64,000 bases of DNA from Pomphorhynchus laevis. Its lineage: Eukaryota > Acanthocephala > Palaeacanthocephala > Echinorhynchida > Pomphorhynchidae. A program made the translations under genes and the position numbers. Shown piece by piece: positions 12,766 through 23,167 of the stretch. The notes beneath the pieces are model-generated. The model had not been told where the DNA came from and made no database searches. It saw only the letters and a list, made by a program, of their open reading frames with translations. The DNA is taken from contig WNNJ02003144.1 of NCBI GenBank assembly GCA_012934845.2, positions 109,535 through 173,534 on the forward strand. The letters run 5' to 3'. Positions within the stretch are counted from its first letter, which is position 1. Every line of letters starts with the position of its first letter.

Positions 12766-12791
12766 TCTATGTATATTAAATCTTCAATGTA

Positions 12792-12845
12792 ATCAATTTC
12801 TGAAATCGCATTTTCCGAGATGCATTTTAAGCATCGTTTTTTTTG
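12792..12845 (-). repeat. SINE body fragment, headless
   Basis: Matches the body of the SINE at 12,620-12,690 (ttctgaaatcgcattttcc) and ends in a T run. Confidence 0.65.
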
Positions 12846-12890
12846 TATTGAAAACTGATGTGATCAGGAAATCATAGAATCTTTGCTGGT

Positions 12891-12920
12891 GAAAGAATCC
12901 ATCGTTTGATGGATTCTTTC
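12891..12920. repeat. Perfect hairpin, 13-bp arms
   Basis: gaaagaatccatc, loop gttt, gatggattctttc. It lies within a wider imperfect inverted repeat (gatgtgatc ... gatcacacat). Confidence 0.9.
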
Positions 12921-13211
12921 ATTTATTTGATCAATTTTGCTAGATCACACATGGTGATTTCGCATCTGAAAATAGCTACGTTATCATTCTCATTCAATTC
13001 TTTGTATCTGTGAATAGTTTTAAACGTTTAAATTTAATATCAACTTCAAAAATCATTTCACCAAAAATAACCATTAAAAATGAAAGCATAAAATTTAATT
13101 TTCGTTGCATAAAAATTGACTTAGAAGTTAAAAACTCTTCGCTGTTTTCGCTTAATTATTGCTTATTAAGTAAAGAATCAATAAAATGTTGTTTTGTCTT
13201 TGTGGTGATAG

Positions 13212-14605
13212 TGACGGAGCCTGACAATACACCGATTTCGGACACAGTGCAAAGTCACACGAGTAATGATAGTATAGAGAAACTGACTGCATATGATTTG
13301 GATCGAGATTCGTTGAATGACGAATGCAACCAGGATGCTTTAAATGAAATTGGTATTAAAAATAATGTTGTTGATCACTTGTCTACATACAAACAATGCA
13401 ACAACAATGATCTACAAAATAGATTTAGTGCAGACATCCTTGATAATTCTATGAACTGTCTGCAAGCTGTAGAAGACACTTTTGATACCGAAAAGCAACA
13501 TATTGCTGACTCTGATAAACTTTATTTCAGAACGGGCGCCGTCAACTCCACACATCAACAACCGGAAGGATGTTTGTTCTACGATTCAAGCGATTCCCTC
13601 AACAGTTCATCTGGTAAGGATATGCTAAAACTTGAAATTTTTAACGATAATAGACACACAGTCAATGAACAGCCACAAAATGACGTCCCAATAGGCAACG
13701 CAGACAACACAGTAATTCATGAAACTAAAAACAAGGATGGCATGCAAGAATCAAATTCTCTTCTAAAATATGCAGCTTTCGATGTCGAATATACCCCAAC
13801 CACTGGAATGTTTGAATCTAATCACTCAACTTCGCCTCACACAAACAATGGCCCTACAATTATGACTCGCCGTGATGTCAAGAATTCATCGACACCCAGT
13901 CGTTTACCACGATTAACAATCAAGGACATAAGTGGTAAACCAATTCCACGAAAATTAAATATCATAAACAATCATCATCGCCGTTCAAAATCAGTACAGT
14001 CGGTTCGAAAAGAAATAGTGCATTCTTCTAACATCGAAAACAATGACTGTTTCATCGATATAAGTACGGAAAATGATCAAAATTCTGAGGAAGAAAGTTA
14101 TCAAACTTACAAGCAGTCATCGTTTCGCGGTCAAGCAGACAGATCTAAGGTAAGACAAAAATATGTCGCCAGTGGTCGTTCTAATACTGACAACGTGGTG
14201 AAGGAAACGCAAAGGTCAATGAGTCATAGAAGCTCAATAAGCTCTAATAACAGCGATCAGTTGAAAAATCAAATTAAAGCATCAAACTCAGATCTAGTAA
14301 AGTCACCTTACAATTCGGCTGAGAGTGCGTTTCGTGAAAATAAAGCTTATCGATGGAGGAAAAAAGCACTATTATTTCGAAATTATATACGAGATAATAT
14401 GCCGAAAGAGGAAAGAAGCGCTTTTGCAGACGACAACATACACAATAACTTTCATTATCCCGATTTACGTGGAAGTGAACTGATTTACTGTGATGATCAT
14501 AACACTTCTGATGATCGAGATACGTTTTCAACAAGACTCCCGTCGTTTTCGTCAATTAATTCAAGTGAACTATCTTTAAACCGCGCAAACTTACAAAAGC
14601 ATTGA
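13212..14605 (+). CDS. Large coding exon of an unrecognised Ser/Asn-rich protein
   Basis: An open frame of about 464 codons, ending in a stop at 14,603-14,605. The frame opens further upstream at a GTG near 13,010, but that part is AT-driven and looks intronic. A good 3' splice site (ttttgtctttgtggtgatag) ends at 13,211, just before TEPDNTPISDTV, so the exon probably starts at 13,212 with two bases of a split codon. The protein is hydrophilic and low-complexity, rich in Ser, Asn and Asp. It has a basic stretch (RLPRLTIKDISGKPIPRK), a basic segment before the end (YRWRKKALLFRNYI) and an acidic/Ser tail. No membrane helix or enzyme motif is seen. A strong donor-like site (aag/gtaagac, 14,150) lies inside the frame and could give an alternative transcript. 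A cytoskeletal or centrosomal role is possible from composition only. Codon use is less AT-biased than the flanks, which supports real coding. Confidence 0.65.
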
Positions 14606-14867
14606 CAATCCAACATATAAAACCACCGTCAGAAGATCGTGAGCTCTGCGTATTTATCAATCGTATTTTTTCTTTTTTTCGCTATTTATGTAAAAATGTT
14701 TTGTTTAAATCAAAAATCACAAATTTAGATTATATTTTTTGTATTCTCGCATACGGAGCAAAAAATAATATTTTAATGACATTTAATCCCAGTGAGAATA
14801 ATTAAAAAATTGCAGGTGAATACAAAATGAGAACCGTAAACTGTAACCTGACAACGTTAAAATAGTT

Positions 14868-15014
14868 ATTGGCCTGCTGCTATGTTGGATCGAGGAATAT
14901 ATGCAAAACCTGATAACATATCAGTTCATCCTGATGACCTCTAATCCTTATTATCATACATCATATGTTATTAATTAGTCAATTCATAAAAATGACTTTT
15001 ATTTGAAATTCTAT
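14868..15014 (+). repeat. Penelope-like-element tail repeat, partial copy
   Basis: Contains ctgctatgttggatcgagga, the cctgatgacctctaatcctt block and ttagtcaattcataaaaatg, as in the fuller copies at 32.4 and 51.9 kb. Confidence 0.8.
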
Positions 15015-15214
15015 CTATTTATTAAAAAAGAAATTTTATAACCGAGTATTTGTATTAAACGATTAATAGATAATATACCATGTTTTGATTATATCATTTC
15101 CACACATTTTATTTTATTTTTATAGTAATCTAGCTTAACATATATATTATTATTAAACCACTAGACCTTACAGATCGTGAGTTACAACATCAAGAAGACG
15201 AAAATAAAGTCAAA

Positions 15215-16797
15215 TCAAAGTGAAATAGCAAAATGAGTCCAGGACAATCGATTCTGAGCCACCATTTCCAGTTCTTGTCTCCATCTTCTTTTAAATCTCC
15301 GCCAGCCAATGTTCGAGTAGCTGAATAGTATTTTCTTGGCATCGTCTTCGATCGTTCTCTTTAGATTCTTACGAACACCGCCTCTGGGGCGTCGCCAGGA
15401 TTCTTCCGGGTCCAAGTACAAAGATAACTTTAGGAGTCTATCTCTTTGCATCCGAAGTACATGGCCAAGATAGCGCAGTCTATTTTTCCGAATCAAATCA
15501 GACACGGAGACGTCGAGTGAACATCGAGAATACACTTCTGCGTTCGATACATGATCGAGTGGATTGACTTTTGCAATTCTACGTAGACATCGTCGCTCAA
15601 AAACAGCAAGTTGATTATTTGTTGTAAGTTTTTCAGGCCAGCACTCGGATCCATACAGTAGTACTGGACGAACAATAGACGAATATATTCGGATCTTTGT
15701 TTTAATAGATACATTATTATCACGCCAGAGGGAGTTTAGACGCGAAAAGGCGAAACCAGCCTTTATTATCCGGCTTCGAATGTCGTAGTCACATCGGCAG
15801 TCTACGGAAAACACTGATCCAAGATAGGTGAAAGATTGTACCTGTTCAATAGTTATACCATCAATAATAACTGAGCACGGAAGGGAGTTTATGGTGAGTA
15901 GTTTACATTTCGGTAAGTTAAGGAATAACCCATATTTCTTTGCTGTCTCGCCTATGCGGGTTGCTGTACGTTGCGCATCCTCAAATGATTCTGACAGTAC
16001 GACTACATCATCCGCGTACGTCAGATCAGAAAGCAGCATATTGCTCGGATGCAGGCGTATACCTTCACTGTGCAGGTCGAGCGTTTCCCATAGGAGATGA
16101 TCGATGAGAATGTTGAATAGTTCTGGTGATAGTACTCCCCCTGTCGAACACCTGTACTGACAGGAAACGGAATTCCAGTACAACCGTATTCGCGCACGAC
16201 TGACACAGTATTTTCATACATTGCACCGATAAGTTCACACAGGTGTTTAGGAATGCCTAAGGTATGGAGGAGCTTCCAGATGAATAGTCGATTAACTTGG
16301 TCAAACGCCGACTCGAAATCCAAAAATAGTAATATTAACGGTTGTTGATACTCTTGACGGACATCCATCAGAACGCGAAGGGTGAATATATGATCAATGC
16401 ATCCTCGATTTGGTCTAAATCCAGCTTGATTTTCTCTTGTTTGAATTTGCCGTAACGGCCTAATTCTGTTCAGAATTATGCCTTCCATGATTTTATATAC
16501 TACAGGTAGGAGAGATATGGGTCGATAATTCGAGCATAATGAAGCATCCCCCTTCTTCAGTATTGGAATTATAACTGAAGTTTGCCAGTCCATGGGAACC
16601 TGATTGTGATTCCAGATACATTGGAACAAATCGGTCAAATATTTGACAACTTTAGGACCACCATATTTGAGAAATTCTGGATGTATTTGATCATGTCCCG
16701 CAGATTTTCCGCATTTCAGTGTATTAATTATTTGACTGACCTCAATACTTGATGGGGGTTGCCGTCGATTTCTAACACTTCTGTATGCATAGTACAT
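15215..16797 (-). pseudogene. RTE LINE reverse transcriptase, frameshifted
   Basis: Two overlapping minus-strand ORFs (16,797-16,021 and 16,183-15,215) together hold RT. The first has GHDQIHPEFL, VIIPILKKGD, NYRPISLLP, AGFRPNRG and LDFESAFDQVN (first catalytic Asp), up to STGVRQG. The second has LSPELFNIL, LTYADDVVVLS (catalytic YADD), LPKCKLL and FTYLGSVF, then the post-RT region RPVLLYGSECW, RYLGHVLRM and RRPRGG. The switch occurs in a run of G near 16,137, consistent with loss of one base. All catalytic residues are present. The function was copying the element's RNA at the target nick. Confidence 0.88.
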
Positions 16798-18365
16798 ATT
16801 TGGCGACTCCAGGATTTGTCATTACTACATGAGTTTGTTGAAGTGTCTGTCCTCTTGTAGAGATTTGTAAAATGTGCTCTCCAGCGTTTTAACCGTGCAG
16901 ACTTTTCGAATATTTTATGTGACATATCGATATTCCACAACCCTGTGACTCCACTCTGCTGTGTAGGTGTGTAGTATCTTCTTATGAGACCAAAGAACTT
17001 ACGCGCATTACCATTGTTAGCTGCCTTTTGGGCTTGGTTTGAAAGTTTTGTCCAGTATTCCTCTTTATCATGACGTATACTGGCGCGTAATTTACGAGTA
17101 AGAGTGGTCGTCTCTACGTTATTTCCTGCAGCCATGCTTAACTTTCTTTGTTCGGAGATCATTATAGATGTTGCACTTATCCAATCGTTCCTACGACTTT
17201 TGCGATAAGGAAGAATATCATGAGCCGAAGAACATAGTGCGTTCTTGAGTGTTGACCATCGTTCACCAATCTGACAAACATCTTCATTTCCATCCGATAC
17301 TGGTAAAAACTTAAACTCAAGCTTGCGTGATACACTGTCAATGAATCTACTACGTATGTAGTCGTTTTCTAGTAGCCGTACTTCTGGTTGTATTAACTTT
17401 GACCTTTGTGACTTGGGTTTGAATGTTGCTTCAATATCCATTATTACTAGCGAGTGGTCTGTCAATACATCAATTCCCCAATACGAACGGCAGTTTGTGA
17501 TAGCTTTTTTACACCGTATACGAACCAGAATAAAGTCAATTTGATTGCGGTCCTCGCCGTTAAAATATGTCCATGTTACTAGATGCCTTTTCCGGTGCTG
17601 GAAGCAAGTGTTCATAGCTATCAAACGATGCATGCACATCAAATCAAGCAGTTTGTTACCGTTTGCACACATTTTGCCAATTCCATGTTTTCCAACAAAG
17701 GGTGCGGTCAATTCACCTGACCTAAGTTGAGCATTGAAGTCGCCGGCGACCACAAGAAAATCACGTGAGGGAATTGTCAGTAGAACTTCATCAAGTTTCT
17801 GATAAAATTCATCAATTTTTACTGGAATTGTAGCATTTGTTGGGCCATATGCACAGATGACAGTCCAGTATGAATTTTTGCCTCTCAGTCGTACATAAGC
17901 TAATCTGTCGCTAACTGGACTCCAGTCAATCAAGTAGGGCATAATAGATGGCCGAATCAGAATGGCTACACCACGTTGACCGGAACCATCCGTGGGTCCA
18001 GAAAAGAGCATTGTATAGTATCGTGAGCTGTCAGGGACACCGACGTTAACCGACCCAGCATCTGGAATCCGGCACTCAGTTGCACAGCATATGTCAATGT
18101 TACGGATATCTAGAGTTCTGACCAATAAGATCGTTTGAGTGGGTTGTAATAGTGTTCTTACATTTATAGTCGCAATCTTCAACTTTTTGTTTCGTAAGGG
18201 TGATTTTGGAAGATGATTTTCCTCCCTGGTCAGGCACTCAGGGATCGCATGACTAGTCGGACTCACAAAATTAGTTTGATCGGGAGTTGTTTGCATTTTT
18301 TGCATATGTAGTTTCTTCGTGTTTACTTTCATTGATGTTTGTTGTTGTAGGCTGGGATACCACAT
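16728..18365 (-). CDS. RTE LINE endonuclease and start of RT
   Basis: A 545-codon ORF. Residues from about 60 form an endonuclease/exonuclease/phosphatase domain: KIATINVRTL, CCATECRIPD (catalytic Glu), GDFNAQL (catalytic Asp/Asn), QIDFILV and TDHSLVI (catalytic Asp-His). This enzyme nicks the target DNA to prime reverse transcription. A basic linker follows (residues about 370-500), reaching the start of RT. The frame is lost near 16.73-16.84 kb: the next ORF picks up the correct RT reading (PPSSIEVSQII...GKSAGHDQIHPE). A single small indel explains the break. The first ATG is at 18,365; no ORF1 is seen, as is normal for RTE elements. Confidence 0.88.
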   Translation of the reverse strand: MWYPSLQQQTSMKVNTKKLHMQKMQTTPDQTNFVSPTSHAIPECLTREENHLPKSPLRNKKLKIATINVRTLLQPTQTILLVRTLDIRNIDICCATECRIPDAGSVNVGVPDSSRYYTMLFSGPTDGSGQRGVAILIRPSIMPYLIDWSPVSDRLAYVRLRGKNSYWTVICAYGPTNATIPVKIDEFYQKLDEVLLTIPSRDFLVVAGDFNAQLRSGELTAPFVGKHGIGKMCANGNKLLDLMCMHRLIAMNTCFQHRKRHLVTWTYFNGEDRNQIDFILVRIRCKKAITNCRSYWGIDVLTDHSLVIMDIEATFKPKSQRSKLIQPEVRLLENDYIRSRFIDSVSRKLEFKFLPVSDGNEDVCQIGERWSTLKNALCSSAHDILPYRKSRRNDWISATSIMISEQRKLSMAAGNNVETTTLTRKLRASIRHDKEEYWTKLSNQAQKAANNGNARKFFGLIRRYYTPTQQSGVTGLWNIDMSHKIFEKSARLKRWRAHFTNLYKRTDTSTNSCSNDKSWSRQICTMHTEVLEIDGNPHQVLRSVK

Positions 18366-18636
18366 GAGTTCGCCACACTCAAGGGGGCAAGTCCTTATTT
18401 AATGGCGGGACAATCTCGCCATGTTAATATGCTAGCCCGTATTTGGTTGATGGTATTTTTTAGGAATCAAGAGTGCCAACTCTGAATCCGCCACCGTCAT
18501 AGCACATCCACTAATTGTCCGCGACTACTTATTCGTCAAACAGTTGTTTGCTTATGTCGTAGCTAACCTCCATATCTGAAGGCTCTTCCCCTATCCGCAA
18601 CCCGGGGACGCGCTCGATAGCCCTAGCTAGGCCCCG

Positions 18637-18796
<160 letters not shown>

Positions 18797-18831
18797 ATTG
18801 CGAAAAATCGCTTGAAACTGTGGTCCACGAT

Positions 18832-18986
18832 CCAAAACTGGCTACGATTAATTTTAAATCCATATGTGCTGCTAAATAACTGCCAAAACTAGCTACGATT
18901 GATTTTAAATTCATATGTGCTGCTAAATAACTGCCAAAACTAGCTACGATTGATTTTAAATTCATATGTGCTGCTATATATATCAA
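18832..18986. repeat. 51-bp tandem repeat, three copies
   Basis: The unit begins ccaaaactagctacgattga. Copies start at 18,832, 18,883 and 18,934. Divergence is low; the first copy differs most. Confidence 0.92.
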
Positions 18987-19860
18987 ATTATTTAATTGAT
19001 TTTGAAAAAACCCATATCATTACATATTATTGCAATTCTTAAAATTTTATTATTTAATGCATTATATTTAGTTTTTATACGGTATGCATAAATGCTCATA
19101 AAAATGTTTCTGTCATCTTTATAATATTAATTTAATTTTAATGCAATTTAATTTTCTGGTGATCTCTAATCCTTTTTAGATACATAGTATTCATAAATTC
19201 AATTATTAGTCAATTCATAAAAAATATATTATCTTAAATTATAGCTTTATACAAATATAAATAAGTTATTAGCGCATATTTGGCCCCACTGCTATGTCGT
19301 ATCGAGGGATAGGGGTAAAAACCTGATAACATAGCTGTTCATCATGATGATCTCTAATTATTTTACATCGTATGTTATTTATTAGTCAACTTATAAAAAT
19401 TGACTTTTATTTTAAATTTCAATTTAAAATTTAAACTTGATATAAAAATAAATAGTATAAAATCTTATATTATTATTTATTACTTATCTTTGGCCAAATG
19501 ATAGAATATTGCTTCAGGATTAGTCTCTCGATGATCTTGCAAACAATCTAGATCAAACCTATTGCCCGATAATTTTAAACATTGACCACATTCCACTTTT
19601 TGAAGACTGATAACTTATACTCTCTATATTTCTGGAATATTTCAAGTTATCAACGACCGGTAAATATCAGAAACGGATTGTATATATGTTACGCTACCTT
19701 ACGTAATAATATAATTGATAATTGTTCATTAGTCAATTCATAAAAATTGATTTTCATTTTAAATTTTAATTTTAAATTTTAAATTGATATAAATTATATA
19801 AAATTTTATATAACAATTATTTATTATTACATATCCAAGTTAAAATAAAGCAATTCATAA
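18987..19860 (+). repeat. Cluster of partial Penelope tail repeats
   Basis: Three partial copies of the tail repeat. About 19,154-19,238 is the gatctctaatcc...ttagtcaattcataaaa part. About 19,276-19,445 has tggccccactgctatg through ttattagtcaac. About 19,715-19,850 is the 3' AT-rich part only. The sequence between them is AT-rich. Confidence 0.7.
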
Positions 19861-20239
19861 AATCAACTTAAAAACCATTATCTTATTGGCCATCGCTTGA
19901 CTTGGTTGAGTTGCCATATATGATCTCGTCGTCCAAGTCACTTATCTAACCCGGTTGTGCTGTCGCCTTCAATGAGTTGTGCAATAATACCTCAGTATAA
20001 TGTTCACAAGCCTCAGCAAGCATTGACACAACGGCTTACAGTTGGCACTAATCAACCGAAGTGTGTCGACCATTTGAAGAGAGGTTGTCCTCTCGTTCGA
20101 TCAACTGATTTGGGATTTTTATTTATTAGAGGGCATACTAGACACAGTGATTGTACGTTTGGTCCGAGTCGATAACATTAATCTGCATTTTGTCTTTGTA
20201 AAGGTATCTGCTCTTCAACAAACCCGATTCGCCCGATTT
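19861..20239. other. GC-richer DNA, probably part of a decayed element
   Basis: A 72-codon plus-strand ORF (19,957-20,175) without a known motif. Composition resembles the adjoining fossil at 20.2-21.3 kb rather than host intergenic DNA. Confidence 0.35.
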
Positions 20240-21250
20240 GATGCAATCAGCCTATGACGATCGGCCAATTGATTGAACTACTTGAACGGGGGTGGTTGCA
20301 GAATCGATACACTCATCAGAATTTATTATGGATTTTGATAAAAGTAAGAAAGGATCCGTGTAGTTTACCAAAGTAATACTATGTTTTTGGCGAATGCTAA
20401 GAAAATCTAGATGCTGAGAGATATGTCGGCATTGAGGGTCGTCATAACATTCGACGTTATCTCTACCCCACCGCGTATATTCGTCTGGAATGCTCATTAA
20501 GAGTGCTTTGGCATTTCTTCTCATTAGAGCCACCAAAATTCGCGGGAATAATTCTTCAGCTACTTTTAAACAAGGAACATTCTGACGAGCAGCAAGATAG
20601 CGCACTATTTTGCGAATGAAACTTAAGTCCTCTGCGTTTCATTTCACATACGTTTCAACAACAGCTAAGGTAGCCATTTGCCTGCATTTTGTGACGGTAT
20701 TTCCGTACTTTGGCTTTTATAGCATAGTTCTTTGCAGCAAACGACGCCTCAGTGCTAAATTCCGACAAATATGATGACTGCTGCGGATTAGTAACTGCAA
20801 AATCAACAGCTTCTGGTGGATCCCCATGCTGAAAAATGTCCGTTGGCCGTTATCTCACGTATCTGATAAGAATCAGGGTTTCGCGCTCCACACGTAATCC
20901 TGGTGATTCAGCTGCATGAAAAACCGTATCTCGCACTCCGCTATGACGAATACCTAGGTGTCCACCAAACTGGCATGTAAGCCCATGAAACCCGTAAACA
21001 TCAGCGTCTTTAAAGCTACGACGACATTTGTATGGCTGCATATAAATTGGTATTCCCAACCACATTTGTACAAGGATTCGAAATTCAGCTGACAACAAGC
21101 TAAGCGAGTTAATCTTAGTCGGTGTAGCCTGCAACCTGGCATTTACATGTGCACAACCAACCGCAAGAAGACGTAATGCGTCAAAAAAGTTTGATGTCTT
21201 GATTCGTTTTGTGCTTAGCACTTGATTTATTTTCCTGCTCAAGCACGATT
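20240..21250 (-). mobile_element. Fossil: C-terminal domain of a reverse-transcriptase element
   Basis: Minus-strand pieces match a conserved region found after RT in a family of animal retroelements: a C..(D)..G.HGLTC...RHS motif (VYGFHGLTCQFGGHLGIRH), then VDFAVTNPQQSSYLSEFST, then LAVVETYV and the closing RNAKALL-type segment. The related region in known proteins is thought to be a nuclease-like fold. The copy is broken and old. RT itself is not readable here. The exact superfamily is not settled from the sequence. A second copy lies at 35.2-35.7 kb. Confidence 0.6.
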
Positions 21251-21508
21251 GTGATATGTGTATTGTACCAACAATATCATCCGCAATAAATTCGAATGGG
21301 TAGTCTCGGCGAAACGGTTCGCCGTCTTGCAGTCTAGAAACATTAAATTATGCATAGAGAGAGGAACATATAGGTGTAATAGACAGTCCTGGTTGAATCA
21401 AATATCTGATTTATTTTTGGTCTTCTAAGGATCCCAGCGGTGGTGCTATTTCATTTGTTATATTTAATGCCGGATCGCAATGCTAGATCGAAATGCGATC
21501 CAGCATTT

Positions 21509-21705
21509 CGAAGAATATATTCAAATGATATCGCATTTGTAATATTGATCACAAATGCTAGATCGAAATGCTGGATCGCATTTCGATCCAGCTCGATTTA
21601 CTTGTAAGTATAACTGCTTCTTGGATTAGCGCCCCTCTCTGCCAATGAACTTGTCAGAGACGTGATCGATATCACAAATGCGATATCATTTGAATATATT
21701 CTTCG
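21509..21705. repeat. Inverted repeat, 42-bp arms, 113-bp spacer
   Basis: The left arm (cgaagaatatattcaaatga..., 21,509-21,550) pairs with 21,664-21,705 with about 3 mismatches. Inside and to the left lies a second nested palindrome made of gatcgaaatgc / gcatttcgatc blocks (21,480-21,600). Confidence 0.9.
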
Positions 21706-22900
21706 TCTTATGAGTGCCTCGCCATATATCATTGCGTATTGGTTGACGAATAATTTGCACTTCCCGCGTGAAGATATACTTGTATAACAGACCGCTTCTC
21801 ATACATCCAAGAAATGAACACATCACCGTGATTTGCTGTTAACTTTAATGATCCAGCGCTGTTGATTTCATCGGTTAAGAAACTCATATCCATGCTATCT
21901 GGTAAGACCATGAATAGGCCATCTATAAATGTAGTACAACAGTGGTTTGTTGCTAAGGTTTTTGACCATCCTCACTTCGTAGACCGCCATGTACAAGATC
22001 ACCTACGTCAGTGAACATGGATTGCTCATTGCTTTCCTAGTGATCTGTCTTTTTACTTCACCGAATTCAAAAAAATTATTTAGAACGTACTGAATGGCGT
22101 CTGAGACAAAATTTATATTCGTGTCAGGCGAATTAGCTTTCTTCGTCATTTGATGAGCTGCTACGATTCGAAGGAAACTTCCCTTGTATTTTGTATAAAC
22201 TAAACGAGAACAGAAGGCTAAGTAGGAAAATGATACCGCGAAAGAGAAAAGCGTTTGGAGTAAGAGTGAGCTTGGAAATAGATGGGGGGTAAGTGCTGCA
22301 AAGACTGTTGAAAATGGGGTACGGGGTTACGCCTCTATAAAGAAACGGTCGGAGAAACGCATTTGGAGTGAGTGCGAAAAGGGAAATATATGAAAAGCGA
22401 ATACTTGAAGAGATATTGGGGGCAAATTGGGCTCAAAGCACATCGTTATGCCTCCTAGAAAGTTGGCAAACAAAGATGGAAAATGAATCATTAGGTTTAA
22501 TAGCTGTGGATATAGAGAGAGGGAGAAGAAAAAGTATTCAAAAGGGGATAAAAGAAGAGAAAAGGGGCAACGAATGTAAAATGAGCAAGATGAGGGCAAA
22601 ATATGTAGATGACAAAGTGAGGGCCAAAGTCTGCAAAAGGAGTCAAGAGTTGCAAAAAGGTTAAAATACATAAAAAGCGGTACAAATGGCAGAAATGGGA
22701 AAAAGAGGTATAAAACAAAATATGAAGGATATGATGGTGCAAATATGAGTTGAAGAGGATAAGGGGTGTAGCACTGGAATGGAAAATGTTGCAAAAGACC
22801 ACAATGATTGTCGAGAAGGAAAAATGTATATCAGGACAAATTGCAATGATATATGGAGAGGATAATAGTGGAGAAGGAAATAAAAGAGACGGGTGAACCG
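21706..22900. other. No gene recognised; purine-rich stretch 22.2-22.9 kb
   Basis: 21,729-21,911 (-) is a 60-codon ORF that may belong to the neighbouring fossil. From about 22,200 the plus strand is strongly purine-rich. Long ORFs on both strands there follow from low stop frequency and have no motif. Short internal repeats (cgtttggagtaagagtg / gcatttggagtgagtgcg) occur. Confidence 0.5.
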
Positions 22901-23045
22901 CAGTGGAAAAGAGTGAAATCGGAGGCTTGCTTGTTGTTTATTATTTTAGTTCTTAAATGTTCCTTGAAACATAAACGTTTCAATGAACATTTAAGCGTTA
23001 AATAGTAAACGACAGGCATGTCTCCGATTTTACCCTTTTCCACTG
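22901..23045. repeat. 145-bp foldback element
   Basis: cagtggaaaagagtgaaatc at 22,901 is mirrored by the right arm ending acccttttccactg at 23,045. Arms of about 70 bp with roughly 13 differences meet at a 6-base loop (22,971-22,976). It sits directly 5' of the CR1-type LINE. Confidence 0.92.
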
Positions 23046-23167
23046 TAATTCACTCTCCTCTTTTATTTTTTAAATTTATCCTCGTCATCCGTTTGCTTAC
23101 TAACTCCTTCGCCATCTATGAATCCCATTCTTAAAATTTCTCTCTCACACACACTCCTCGTTTAAGT

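Noticed and set aside
22327-22846. Several overlapping ORFs on both strands
   Set aside because: The region is purine-rich on one strand, so stops are rare. No motifs, and the readings are low-complexity.
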